A DNA stretch of 64,000 nt from contig NZ_JAJLMN010000001.1 of assembly GCF_021730615.1 (NCBI RefSeq), positions 2,367,501 to 2,431,500 on the forward strand, written 5' to 3'. Each line of letters opens with the position of its first letter. Within the stretch, counting starts at the first letter, position 1. The notes below the pieces were generated by a model. The model worked only from the letters and a program-made list of their open reading frames with translations. It searched no databases and was not told the origin of the DNA. Origin of the DNA: Lichenibacterium dinghuense. Lineage in GTDB: Bacteria > Pseudomonadota > Alphaproteobacteria > Rhizobiales > Beijerinckiaceae. Shown here one piece after another: positions 8,734-17,174 of the stretch. Made by a program: the position numbers and the translations under genes.

Positions 8734-9984
8734 TCACCCCGCCGCCTCACCCTCGGCCTGCGCCTTCGGCACGTCCGCCACGCGCCGCCGCCCGGCGATG
8801 ACCTCGCGGTAAAGGTCGAGCGTCGCCCGCTCCATCCGGTCCAGCGAGAAGTGCTCGGCCACGTGCGCCTGCGCGCGCCGCGCCATGGCGTCGCGCGCGC
8901 TGGCGCCGAGCGCCAGGGCTTCGCCGACCGCCAGCGCGAGCGTGCGGGGATCGTCGGGCGGCACCACCCAGCCGGTGCGGGCCTCTTCGGGGACGCGCGG
9001 CACGGACAGCACCGTCTCGGGCACGGCCCCGTGGTCCGTCACCACCACGGGCGTGCCCATGGCCTGGGCCTCGACGGCGGAGCGGCCGAAGGCCTCGGGC
9101 TTGGTGGAGGGCACCGCCACGACGCTCGCGGCCAGAAAGGCCGCCGGCATGTCCTCGACGTGGCCGACGCGCTTCACCACGCCCTTGAGCCCGGCTTCCG
9201 CGATGGCGGCGTCGAGCTCCGCCGCGTAGCGGTCGCGGCCCTGCGGGTCGCCGGCCAGCACGAAGCTCGTGCCGTCGAGCCCCGCCTGCCGCAGCAGCCG
9301 CGCCGCCTCGATCAGCACGCGCTGGCCCTTCCAGGCGGTGAGGCGCGCGGCCAGCAGCACCACGCGGTCGCCGACCTCGACGCCCCAGTCCGAGCGCAGC
9401 TTCTCGACCCGCGCCGGTGCCACCGCGGCGGGGGTGAAGCGGCGCAGGTCCGTGCCGCGGTGCACCACCTCGATCTGCGGCACCGCCCAGGGGTAGAGCG
9501 AGGCGATGAGCGAGCGGGTGTAGTCGGAGTTGGCGATCACGACGTCGCCGCGCGCCATCACGGAATTGTAGCGCAGCTTCAGCGCGCTCGTGCCCCCGTA
9601 GGCGCCGTGGAAGGTCGTCATGAAGGGCACGCCGGTGAGGCGTGCGGCGCCCAGCGCCACCCAGGCGGGCGCGCGCGAGCGGGCGTGGACGACCGCGGGG
9701 CGCTCCTGCCGGATCAGGCGCGCTAGGCGCCCGACGTTCCAGGCCATGGCGGCGGGGTTCTTGCTGTTGGCCGGGAACGGCAGCCAGATGCCGCCGCGCG
9801 CCTGCAGCTCGCTGACGAGGCGGCCGCCGCGGCTCGCCACCAGCGCCCGCCCGCCCGCCTCGACGATCGCGCCCGCGACGTCGATGGTGGTGCGCTCCGC
9901 CCCCCCGGCGTCGAGCGCCGGGATGATCTGCAGCACGGTGGCGCCGGCGAGGTCCTCGGGTCCCCTCGGGGAAGCTTGCGGCAT
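8734..9984 (-). CDS. GT4 family glycosyltransferase
   Basis: The 416-residue GT-B enzyme begins its first Rossmann strand with VLQIIPALDAGGAERTTID, the usual start of GT4 enzymes building cell-surface glycans. The C-terminal domain shows AARLTAWKGQRVLIEA and the E-x7-E nucleotide-sugar motif EAFGRSAVEAQAMGTPVV. It is probably cytosolic or membrane-associated, acting in lipopolysaccharide or exopolysaccharide synthesis; donor and acceptor are unknown. It converges with rpmE and is divergent from a hydrolase gene, and no sugar-synthesis cluster surrounds it. The ATG at 9984 fits the family start with a short leader. Confidence 0.85.
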   Translation of the reverse strand: MPQASPRGPEDLAGATVLQIIPALDAGGAERTTIDVAGAIVEAGGRALVASRGGRLVSELQARGGIWLPFPANSKNPAAMAWNVGRLARLIRQERPAVVHARSRAPAWVALGAARLTGVPFMTTFHGAYGGTSALKLRYNSVMARGDVVIANSDYTRSLIASLYPWAVPQIEVVHRGTDLRRFTPAAVAPARVEKLRSDWGVEVGDRVVLLAARLTAWKGQRVLIEAARLLRQAGLDGTSFVLAGDPQGRDRYAAELDAAIAEAGLKGVVKRVGHVEDMPAAFLAASVVAVPSTKPEAFGRSAVEAQAMGTPVVVTDHGAVPETVLSVPRVPEEARTGWVVPPDDPRTLALAVGEALALGASARDAMARRAQAHVAEHFSLDRMERATLDLYREVIAGRRRVADVPKAQAEGEAAG

Positions 9985-10040
9985 CAGGGCCTACGGTGTT
10001 TCGTGCGCATGGATTGGATCCCGAGATCGGTGCCCTGATT

Positions 10041-10829
10041 ATGCCGCATGACGCCCCGACCACAATGCTGCCCGTGCGGACGGCCCGCGGCGCCCGCCGC
10101 CTCGCCACCGTGGCGCGCCCCGCCGCGGCCGGCCGGGCGCGGCCCGGCCTCGTGTGGCTCGGCGGCTTCAAGTCGGACCTGACCTCGGGCAAGGCGGTGG
10201 CGCTCGACGCGCGGGCGGGCGAGGACGGGCGCGCCTGCCTGCGCTTCGATTATTCCGGCCACGGCGCCTCGGAGGGCCGCTTCGAGGACGGCACGATCGG
10301 CCTGTGGCTCGACGACGCCCTGGCGGCCATCCGGGCGCTGAGCGCGGGGCCGCAGATTCTGGTCGGCTCGTCCATGGGGGCCTGGATCGCGCTGCTCGCC
10401 GCGCGGGCCCTGGCCGAGGCCGGCGAGGCCGGCCGGATCGCCGGCCTCGTGCTGATCGCGCCGGCGGTGGACTTCACCGAAGCGCTGATGTGGGACCGGT
10501 TCGGCCCCGAGATCCGCCGCGAGATCGCGGAGACGGGCCGCTGGATGCGCCCCTCCCCCTACGGGCCGGAGCCCTACCCGGTCACGCGGGCGCTGATCGA
10601 GGACGGGCGGGACCACCTGCTGTTCGGCGGCCCCATCCGCGCCCACGGGCCGGTGCACATCCTGCAGGGCATGCGCGACGAGGACGTGCCGTGGCAGCAC
10701 GCCATGCGGCTCGTCGAGCACCTCGCCGCCGACCCCGTCAGCATCACGCTGGTCAAGGACGGCGACCACCGCCTGTCGCGCGACGAGGACGTGGCGCGGC
10801 TCCTCGCGGCGGTCGACCTCCTGGCGTGA
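10041..10829 (+). CDS. Alpha/beta hydrolase (ABHD10-like)
   Basis: The 262-residue protein has the alpha/beta hydrolase fold. The strand-nucleophile-helix elbow is VGSSMGAWIALL, with Ser in GSSMG. Oxyanion-region residues lie in LGGFKSDLTSGKA, the central LRFDYSGHGASEG is typical of the family, and the C-terminal GDHRLS holds the catalytic His. The overall pattern resembles ABHD10/serine-aminopeptidase-type esterases that cleave thioesters or small esters; the substrate is unknown. I chose ATG at 10041 (MPHDAPTTML); an in-frame ATG at 9996 would add 15 residues but leaves only 11 bases to the divergent glycosyltransferase. Confidence 0.8.
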   Translation: MPHDAPTTMLPVRTARGARRLATVARPAAAGRARPGLVWLGGFKSDLTSGKAVALDARAGEDGRACLRFDYSGHGASEGRFEDGTIGLWLDDALAAIRALSAGPQILVGSSMGAWIALLAARALAEAGEAGRIAGLVLIAPAVDFTEALMWDRFGPEIRREIAETGRWMRPSPYGPEPYPVTRALIEDGRDHLLFGGPIRAHGPVHILQGMRDEDVPWQHAMRLVEHLAADPVSITLVKDGDHRLSRDEDVARLLAAVDLLA

Positions 10830-10862
10830 CCGCGCCCGCCGGCCTCCCCGGCCGGCGCCGCG

Positions 10863-11201
10863 TCACACCGGGTCGAGCCGGATGCAGCGGTAGGTCCAGC
10901 CCTCGAAGCGGCCGTCCTCGCCCCGCTCCTGCGTGGTCATCGACTCGCCGAGGCGGACGGGCCGCTCGCGGAGATCGGTGCGGATGAAGCGGACCTCCTC
11001 GTCGGCGTAGTCGGAGCCGAAGTCGATGCGGCCGTCGGCCAGGAGCACGAAGGGGTAGAAGGACGAGGCCATCTGCCCCGTGAAGCCGAAGAAGGCCGTG
11101 CGCTCGACGACACGGTCGCCCGACAGGACGAGGTCGAAGGTCATCACCGTGTCCTCGCCGTCGATCCAGCGGTACACGGCGCGCATGTGCTGTCGGTCCA
11201 C
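10863..11201 (-). CDS. Conserved hypothetical protein, 112 residues
   Basis: Starts at GTG with a strong GGGGGAGAG ribosome-binding site six bases upstream. The product is soluble, acidic and beta-rich by appearance (MTFDLVLSGDRVVERTAFFGF, GRIDFGSDYADEEVRF), with no signal peptide or membrane helix and a single Cys. I do not recognise the family. It is the last gene of a minus-strand run, 39 bases after the Mop-like gene, so co-expression is likely. Confidence 0.55.
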   Translation of the reverse strand: MDRQHMRAVYRWIDGEDTVMTFDLVLSGDRVVERTAFFGFTGQMASSFYPFVLLADGRIDFGSDYADEEVRFIRTDLRERPVRLGESMTTQERGEDGRFEGWTYRCIRLDPV

Positions 11202-11240
11202 GTCGCACTCTCCCCCGCCCCTGACGGCGTGGTGGGAGCC

Positions 11241-11498
11241 CTACCGCGACACGCGCCCCGCGGTCGACCCCGCCGCGCCGGATGGGGGCCGCGTCAGCAG
11301 CACATTGATGGCCTTGGCGAGGACGTGCACCGTGTCGCCCCCGGCGAGGCCCATGGCGTCGAGGAAATCCACCGTCATCACGGAGGTCATGCGGTAGTCC
11401 GTCCCGTCCAGGCGGACGTCGACCTGGGCCATCACGTCGCCGCGCTTGATGGCGACGACGCGGGCCGGCAGGTCGTTGCGGGCGTTGTGGTCCGTCAT
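11241..11498 (-). CDS. Mop/TOBE domain molybdate-binding protein
   Basis: The 85-residue protein is a single Mop (TOBE) domain: SARN-like start HNARNDLPARVVAIKRGDVMAQVDV, then TSVMTVDFLDAMGLAGGDTVHVLAKAINVLL. Such molbindins assemble into hexamers that store or buffer molybdate or tungstate in the cytosol; the same domain occurs at the C-terminus of ModC and ModE. A Ser/Gly/Arg tail of about 15 residues follows the domain. No mod transport genes are near. ATG 11498 is preferred over the upstream ATG at 11681 because the domain begins immediately. Confidence 0.85.
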   Translation of the reverse strand: MTDHNARNDLPARVVAIKRGDVMAQVDVRLDGTDYRMTSVMTVDFLDAMGLAGGDTVHVLAKAINVLLTRPPSGAAGSTAGRVSR

Positions 11499-11801
11499 GC
11501 GGTGTTCGTCCCTTTCTGATGCGGCCGCCCGTCGACGCGGGGCGCGAAGGCTCCGGGCACGGTGACGACATAGCGCCCGCGACCGGCCCCGGCACCCCGC
11601 CGGAGGTTCCCCCTCCCCGGATCGCGCGCGGGAGCGAGGCTCGGGCGCCATCCTCCCCCGCATCGCCGCGGTCGTACCCACCCATCTGGCGGCCGGCCGG
11701 TTCTGCCCTTCTCCCCTCGCGGGAGAAGGGCGCCGACCCCGATGCTCAGAGATCTGAGAATACCGTCGGCGGACGGGCCGGGGCGCCCGGTCGAGCCCCC
11801 G
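11499..11801. other. Intergenic space between topoisomerase and Mop gene
   Basis: This 303-bp stretch has no credible gene. It presumably holds the promoter of the Mop gene near 11500-11560 and, near its other end, the perfect palindrome described at 11706-11730. Confidence 0.5.
11706..11730. repeat. Perfect CCCTTCTCCC/GGGAGAAGGG hairpin element
   Basis: A 10-bp perfect stem with loop CTCGC. It has the same core as the elements at 8699, 27898 and 47886. Its position shortly after the topoisomerase stop suggests it also serves as a transcription terminator. Confidence 0.6.
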
Positions 11802-14198
11802 TCAGAACGGCGCGGCCGACGCCCCGTCCGACGGTGCGGCCGCCCTGCGCCGCGACGGGCGGCGGGGCGCGCGGGCCTTGGCGCCCGGCTCCCGCGCAGA
11901 CCTCGACGGTTTCGCCCCCGCCTCCGGTGCCCCCTTCGCCGCGCCGCCGTGCGCGTCGAGGAAGCGGCGGCAGGCCGAAAAGTCCTCCGCCACCTCGGCC
12001 GGGCAGTCCGTGCCGAGCTGCCGGGCGAGGCTCTGCGCGTAGCGCAGCATGGCGGGGCTCGGCGGCCGGCCCCCTGCCCCTTTGGCCGGCGCTTCGGCCC
12101 GCTCCGGCCGCGGCTCCGCGTGCTCGCCGAGGAAGGTGCGGCATATCCTGGCGTCGGTCTTGAGGCCGCGGGGCAGCTTCAGCCCCTTCCGCTCCGCGAG
12201 CGCGACCGCATAGGCCACCATGGCGGCGGTCGGTGCCCGCGCCGGGCCGCCCGGCCCAGACGCGTCGCGCGCGCCCGGCCGCACGTCGAGCGCCGCCGAG
12301 CCGCTGACCGCCGCGATCAGCTCGCCGACGCGGGCCCGCGTGCGCCGCCGAAAGGCTTCGGCGCGCCGCAGGGCCTCGGCCCGCGTGGGCGCCTGCCCGA
12401 CCTCCGCCAGCTCGGCCTCGAAGGCGGCGCGGCCGACGGGGTCGCCGTAGGCCGGGAACACGCGGCGCACCGCGGCCAGGAAGGCGAGCCCCACCTCCGT
12501 CACCTCGATGGCCGGGTCCTTGCCCTTCTGGAGCGCGATGTAGTGGCTCTTCATGAGCTTCGGCAGCATCGTGTCGCGGGTCGCGGCCGTGCCGAGGCCC
12601 TTCGGCTCGTTCGGGTTGGCGGGGTTCTCCAGCGCGCGCTTGACGGCCGGGTCGTCCACCTGGTCGATCAGGCGACCCATCACCACCGGCAGCTCGCCGC
12701 GGGTGACGCGGCGGGGCGGCTCGGTGACGGCCGTGGCGACGTCGGCGCCGGTGGCCTTCGCGTCCTCGCCGTCGCCGACCGCGGGCAGGCGCGCCACCAG
12801 CGCCTCGTCGTCGCGCTTGGCCTTGCCGGGCACGGCCTCGGCGTCGGGCTCCGCCTCGGCGCCGTAGATCGCGCGCCAGCCGGGGACGCGCACCACGCTG
12901 CCGCCGACCGTGAAGCGCTTCGCCCCGAGCGGCGTGGCGACCTCGACCGACACGGTCGTGCGGGCGTCGACCCCGTCCGGCATGTGGGCCGCGAGGAACG
13001 ATTTGGCGACGAGCTCCCACAGGCGCGACAGGTCCGGCGCGAGGCCGGCACCGGCCGGCACCTTGCGCAGCGGCACGACCGCGTGGTGCTCGCCGGGGTC
13101 CTTGACGTAGTGGCCCTTGAGCCCGCGCCGGAACACCAGCGCCTCCGGCAGGAGCGGCGCACAGTCGCTGAGCACGGTCACGACCGCGGCCACCACCGCG
13201 GCGGCGTCGCCGGTCTGGCTTTCCGGCAGGTGCTCGGATTCGGTGCGGGGGTAGGACAGGTAGCCCCTGTCGTAGAGCTCCTGGGCGAGCTTGGCGGTGT
13301 GCTGCGGGTCCCAGCCGAAGCGCTTGGCGCAGCGCCGGGCCAGCGTGTCCTTGGAGAACAGCTTCGGGGGCGGGCGCCGCACGTCCTTCTGCTCGACGGC
13401 GAGCCGCCCCGACCAGCGCGCCGCGGCGTCGCGGATCGCCTCCGCGGCCTCGCGCTCGAAGATGCGCTCCTTCGGCGCGTGCCAGAGCGTGAGCTTCGCC
13501 CCGCCGCGGGTGACGACGGGCAGGCCGACCTTGAAGAAGTCGCGCGGCACGAAGTCCCGGATGCGCGTCTCGAGGTCGGCCAGGATGGCGAGGGTCGGCG
13601 TCTGCACGCCGCCGAAGCGCCACGGCTCGCGGAACGCCGCGGGCCGGAGGCGCAGCGACACCGCGCGGGTGCCGTTGAGCCCGAGGTGGTAGTCCTCGTA
13701 TTGGCGGCACAGCGCTTCGAGGTAGGCGGCATAGTCGCGCTGGCCCGAATCCGGCTCCTTCGCCATGACCGCGAAGGCGCGCCGGATCGACAGGTCGTCG
13801 AGGGCGCCGAGCTTCAGGCGGTCGACGCGGCCGCGCCAGCCGAGGTGCTCCAGCACCTCCCAGGCGATCATCGACCCTTCCCGGCCCGGATCGGTCGCGA
13901 TCACCACGCGGTCTGCGTCGCGCAGCGCCTGCCGGATCGCGTCGAGCTTGGGCTTGTGCGACTGGCCGGAGCGGTTCTTGCCGGCCCGCACCGGGATGGC
14001 GTCGAGCACGATGGGCAGCTCGTCGAAGCGCCACGGCTTCCACTCGGGCCGCAGGTCGCCCGGCTCCTCGGCGCTGAGCAGGTGGCCCTCGGCCGCCACG
14101 CAGGTCGTGGTGGGCGACTTGAAGAAGCGCTGCAGCTGGCGCATCGCCGAGGGCTTCTCGAAGAAGAACAGCGTGCGCTCGCCGGCCGGCCTCGACAT
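11802..14198 (-). CDS. Type IA DNA topoisomerase (topoisomerase III-like, TraE-type) with altered TOPRIM
   Basis: The 798-residue protein should cleave and pass single DNA strands. The TOPRIM domain starts with LFFFEKPSAM (Glu14). The second metal motif reads ATDPGREGSMIAW at residues 101-113, so the usual D-x-D-x-E is D103-x-G105-x-E107. The catalytic tyrosine lies in GYLSYPRTESEHLPE (Tyr316), and the family residues GLNGTRA and TPTLAIL are present. There are no C-terminal zinc ribbons. Instead, two roughly 40-residue repeats of the form P(T/S)xAMxxYAxxLA...FLxxHx end the protein, followed by an Ala/Arg-rich basic tail. Such repeats are known in plasmid TraE-like topoisomerases. The gene may therefore come from a mobile element; it stands alone here. 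Confidence 0.85.
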   Translation of the reverse strand: MSRPAGERTLFFFEKPSAMRQLQRFFKSPTTTCVAAEGHLLSAEEPGDLRPEWKPWRFDELPIVLDAIPVRAGKNRSGQSHKPKLDAIRQALRDADRVVIATDPGREGSMIAWEVLEHLGWRGRVDRLKLGALDDLSIRRAFAVMAKEPDSGQRDYAAYLEALCRQYEDYHLGLNGTRAVSLRLRPAAFREPWRFGGVQTPTLAILADLETRIRDFVPRDFFKVGLPVVTRGGAKLTLWHAPKERIFEREAAEAIRDAAARWSGRLAVEQKDVRRPPPKLFSKDTLARRCAKRFGWDPQHTAKLAQELYDRGYLSYPRTESEHLPESQTGDAAAVVAAVVTVLSDCAPLLPEALVFRRGLKGHYVKDPGEHHAVVPLRKVPAGAGLAPDLSRLWELVAKSFLAAHMPDGVDARTTVSVEVATPLGAKRFTVGGSVVRVPGWRAIYGAEAEPDAEAVPGKAKRDDEALVARLPAVGDGEDAKATGADVATAVTEPPRRVTRGELPVVMGRLIDQVDDPAVKRALENPANPNEPKGLGTAATRDTMLPKLMKSHYIALQKGKDPAIEVTEVGLAFLAAVRRVFPAYGDPVGRAAFEAELAEVGQAPTRAEALRRAEAFRRRTRARVGELIAAVSGSAALDVRPGARDASGPGGPARAPTAAMVAYAVALAERKGLKLPRGLKTDARICRTFLGEHAEPRPERAEAPAKGAGGRPPSPAMLRYAQSLARQLGTDCPAEVAEDFSACRRFLDAHGGAAKGAPEAGAKPSRSAREPGAKARAPRRPSRRRAAAPSDGASAAPF

Positions 14199-14250
14199 CC
14201 TGCGCGCTCCCGAAGGGGACCCGGCAGGGGCTGCCGTTCCCGTCCCGTTC

Positions 14251-15129
14251 TCATAGAAGGGGATCGGCGCTCCCCGCGCAAGGGGCGGCCTCGAGCGCGT
14301 CGAGGAACAGCGTCGCGGCGAGGAGGTCCGCCGAGCCGCCGGGGCTGAGGCGCCGCGCGACGAACGCGTGGTGGAGCCGCGCGGCCTCGTCCCGCCAGTC
14401 TGGCGCGCCGACGCCGCCCGCCGCGAGGAAGCGCGCCGCCGATGCCGTCGCGAAGGCGAGGCCGCCGCGGCCGCCGCGGTGGAGCAGGTTGGTGTCGTCG
14501 ACGGCGGCCATCAGGGCGAAGAAGCAGTGGACCCGCGCCGCCACGGGGTCGTCCGGCCGCAGCCGCCGGCCCTCGCGCAGCCCCGGCAGGCCGGTGCGGC
14601 GCAGGGTCGGGAAGCCCGCCGCGGCCTCCTCCCGCGCGCCGCCGACGCCGAAGCGCAGCACCGCGGCGGCGCCGTTGCTGGAGGCCGGCGCCGGCCCGCC
14701 CCGGATCGCCCCGCCCCACAGCGCGCCGACCGCGCGGGCGCGGCCCTCGGCGCTGCCCCCCGCCCCACCCACCACGCCCTCGGCGGCCGCGAGGAGGCCG
14801 AGCGAGAAGATGGCGCCGCGGTGCGCGTTGACCCCGCCCGTCGCCGCCATCATGGCGGCCTCGGCGGCGAGGCCGATGCGCCTGAGCTCGGCCATGCCGG
14901 CCCGCCCCTCCCCGGCCCGCACGAGGTCGGCGAAGAAGGGGCGGATGGCGTCGGCGCTGCGTTTGAGCGCGCCGGCGTCCATGTCGGCGTGGCTGCCGCT
15001 GTCGACGAGACTGACGAGGCCGGGTTTCGGCCAAGCCTCCAGCTCGGCGATCAGCGCCGCGTGGGCCAGCGCCGCGACGCGCTCGGGCCGGCCGGCCGGG
15101 GGAGCCTCTAGCTCGGCGCTCAGCGGCAC
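14251..15129 (-). CDS. mdcB: Triphosphoribosyl-dephospho-CoA synthase (MdcB/CitG)
   Basis: Makes the 2'-(5''-triphosphoribosyl)-3'-dephospho-CoA precursor of the malonate decarboxylase (or citrate lyase) acyl-carrier prosthetic group from ATP and dephospho-CoA. Family motifs are KPGLVSLVDSGSHADMD, GGVNAHRGAIFSLGLL, VDDTNLLHRGG and the C-terminal SPGGSADLLAATLFLD. I set the start at GTG 15129, which overlaps the end of mdcG by 10 bases and gives 292 residues, the usual length. Translational coupling to mdcG is likely. No mdc structural genes are within the window. Confidence 0.88.
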   Translation of the reverse strand: MPLSAELEAPPAGRPERVAALAHAALIAELEAWPKPGLVSLVDSGSHADMDAGALKRSADAIRPFFADLVRAGEGRAGMAELRRIGLAAEAAMMAATGGVNAHRGAIFSLGLLAAAEGVVGGAGGSAEGRARAVGALWGGAIRGGPAPASSNGAAAVLRFGVGGAREEAAAGFPTLRRTGLPGLREGRRLRPDDPVAARVHCFFALMAAVDDTNLLHRGGRGGLAFATASAARFLAAGGVGAPDWRDEAARLHHAFVARRLSPGGSADLLAATLFLDALEAAPCAGSADPLL

Positions 15130-15815
15130 GCGGGCGCCCCGGCGCCGAGGATCGTCTCGGCGCGCACGAAGCCGGCGCGGTCGAGCGATTTCGCCAGCAC
15201 GGCGGCGCCCCCGCCCCGCCGGGCCGCGGCCAGCTCGCGCCACTGCACGCCGCCGAAGGGCGTCAGCACCTCGCCGTCGACCGCCATCGGCGCCGCAGCG
15301 GCGATCGCGCCTAGCCCGTCGAGCAGCGGCCCGATGGCGCGCCCGTCCTCCGCGGGCCACAGAAGGTCGAGGTCCGACCCCGGCCCGAGGTAGGCCAGTC
15401 CCGTCTTCGCGCGCCACAGCAGCGCGCCGAAGACCCGCGGCACGAGGCCGACCGCGTCGGCGAGACGGAGCAGCGCGTCGATCGCGCCGCGCCAGGGCGC
15501 GGGCGCGAGGGCCGCGGCCTCCGCCAGCGTCACGGGCGGCACGGGCCGCCACGGCACGCCGGCGGGGATCAGCAGCGCGACGCGGCCCTTGCCGAGGCGC
15601 GGCGGCAGGGGCAGGCCCGCCGGCACCGCGCCGGGCGCGTCGCCGGGGGCGGGGCGCCGGGCGATGACCGGCCGGCCCGCCTCGGCCCAGCCCCGGACCA
15701 GCGCCGCGGCGCCGGACGGCAGCTCGGGCCGGCCGGGAAGCGCGGCGAGGACCGCGGGCCAGTCGGCGGGCGCGACGAGGAGGAGGTCGTGGCGCGCCGG
15801 TTTGGGAGGTCTCAC
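15120..15815 (-). CDS. mdcG: Malonate decarboxylase holo-ACP synthase (MdcG)
   Basis: The 231-residue nucleotidyltransferase transfers the phosphoribosyl-dephospho-CoA arm onto the acyl carrier subunit of malonate decarboxylase. Visible family features are the N-terminal RHDLLLVAPADW, the catalytic-type FGALLWRAKTGLAYLGPGSDLDLLW with the paired aspartates of SDLD, and DGEVLTPFGGVQWRELA. It is the first gene of a two-gene unit with mdcB. The acyl carrier mdcC and the decarboxylase subunits mdcADE are not here, so its client must be encoded elsewhere. Confidence 0.87.
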   Translation of the reverse strand: MRPPKPARHDLLLVAPADWPAVLAALPGRPELPSGAAALVRGWAEAGRPVIARRPAPGDAPGAVPAGLPLPPRLGKGRVALLIPAGVPWRPVPPVTLAEAAALAPAPWRGAIDALLRLADAVGLVPRVFGALLWRAKTGLAYLGPGSDLDLLWPAEDGRAIGPLLDGLGAIAAAAPMAVDGEVLTPFGGVQWRELAAARRGGGAAVLAKSLDRAGFVRAETILGAGAPACR

Positions 15816-15890
15816 GCGCCGGCCGCGAAACGAGTTCCGATGCGATCCGCGCGGACGGGGCGCAACCGACCCGACCTCATCGGAACCGCT

Positions 15891-17045
15891 TCACGCGGCC
15901 TCGACCAGCCCCACCCAGTAGCGGATGCCCGACGAGATGGCCCGGTCGTCGAAGTCGTAGGCGGGGTGGTGCAGCCCGGCCGTGTCGCCGTTGCCGATGA
16001 ACGAGAAGGCGCCCGGCTTCACCTCGAGGAAGCGCGCGAAGTCCTCGCCGATCATCAGCGGCGGCATGGCCGCGTCGGCGTTGCCCGGCCCGGCCACGCC
16101 CTCGGCCACGCGCGCCGCGAGGCCCGCCTCGGCGGCATGGTTCACGGTGGCGGGCGAGATGCGGTCGTAGGTGACGCGCGCCTGCGCGCCGTTGAGCCGC
16201 GCCACGCCCTCGGCCACCTCGCGCAGCCGCCGCTCGATCGTGTCGCGCGAGGCCGCGGTGAGGGCCCGGCAGGTGCCGAGCAGCCGCGCCGTGTCGGGCA
16301 GCACGTTGAAGGCGTCGCCGGCCTGGATCGCGCCCACCGTCACCACGGCGGGCTCCAGCGGATCGAGGTTGCGCGACACGATGGACTGCAGCGCCACCAC
16401 GATCTGGCTCGCCACCAGCACGGCGTCGACGCCCTGGTGCGGCATGGCCGCGTGGGCGCCGCGCGCCTCCACCAGCACCTCGAAGCGGTCGACCGAGGCC
16501 ATAACGGGGCCGGGCCGCGTCGCGAAATGGCCCACGGGGAGGCCCGGCAGGCTGTGCAGCCCGTAGACGCTGTCGACGCGCACGCGGTCGAACAGCCCGT
16601 CCTCGATCATGGCGAGGGCGCCCTCGCTCGTCTCCTCGGCGGGCTGGAACAGGAACACCGCCGTGCCGGCGAAGTCGCGCGCCCCGCTGAGGTGCTTGGC
16701 GGCGCCGAGCAGCATGGCGGTGTGGCCATCGTGGCCGCAGGCGTGCATCTTCCCCGCCTCGCGCGACGCGTGGCCGAGATTGGTCTGCTCGAAGATCGGC
16801 AGCGCGTCCATGTCGGCGCGGAGCGCGACCGCGCGGTCCCCGCCGCGGCGGCCGCGCAGCACGCCGACCACGCCGGTGCGGCCCACGCCCTCCATCACCT
16901 CGTCGAAGCCGAAGGCGCGCAGCTTGTCGGCGACGAGGGACGCCGTGGGCCCGACGTCGAAGGCGATCCCCGGATGCCGATGGATCTCGCGCCGCCACTC
17001 GGCGACCTCCCCGGCCAGGGCTTCGATCGACGCGGCATCGGACAT
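15891..17045 (-). CDS. M20 family amidohydrolase (hippurate hydrolase / amino-acid deacylase type)
   Basis: The 384-residue enzyme starts EWRREIHRHPGIAFDV, typical of the M20D subfamily. It carries the dinuclear metal motifs RADMDALP, MHACGHDGHTAMLL, the catalytic-base region QPAEETSEGA and the C-terminal metal His in GLHHPAYDFDD. Relatives remove acyl groups from N-acyl amino acids or hydrolyse amino-acid conjugates such as hippurate or indole-acetyl amino acids; the substrate cannot be read from sequence. It is cytosolic with no signal peptide. It is upstream of mdcG with a 75-bp gap, so separate expression is possible. Confidence 0.9.
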   Translation of the reverse strand: MSDAASIEALAGEVAEWRREIHRHPGIAFDVGPTASLVADKLRAFGFDEVMEGVGRTGVVGVLRGRRGGDRAVALRADMDALPIFEQTNLGHASREAGKMHACGHDGHTAMLLGAAKHLSGARDFAGTAVFLFQPAEETSEGALAMIEDGLFDRVRVDSVYGLHSLPGLPVGHFATRPGPVMASVDRFEVLVEARGAHAAMPHQGVDAVLVASQIVVALQSIVSRNLDPLEPAVVTVGAIQAGDAFNVLPDTARLLGTCRALTAASRDTIERRLREVAEGVARLNGAQARVTYDRISPATVNHAAEAGLAARVAEGVAGPGNADAAMPPLMIGEDFARFLEVKPGAFSFIGNGDTAGLHHPAYDFDDRAISSGIRYWVGLVEAA

Positions 17046-17174
17046 GGTGGACCCTCCGCCCGGACGATGGCGCCCCTCGTCGGCCGGTGTCAACGCGCGG
17101 GTCGGGAACGGTCCCGCTCCCGGCCCCGTTGTGCGCCCGTGGGCGAGAGGTGCATCGCCCGTCACGGGAGCGCC

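Noticed and set aside
11802-14198. Integrative element carrying the TraE-like topoisomerase
   Set aside because: No integrase, conjugation genes, tRNA or attachment repeats were found nearby, so only the gene itself hints at transfer.
15789-17174. Plus-strand open frame antisense to the M20 hydrolase
   Set aside because: It is a shadow of the hydrolase and mdcG end; only the last 159 residues (from 17175) form a real methyltransferase.
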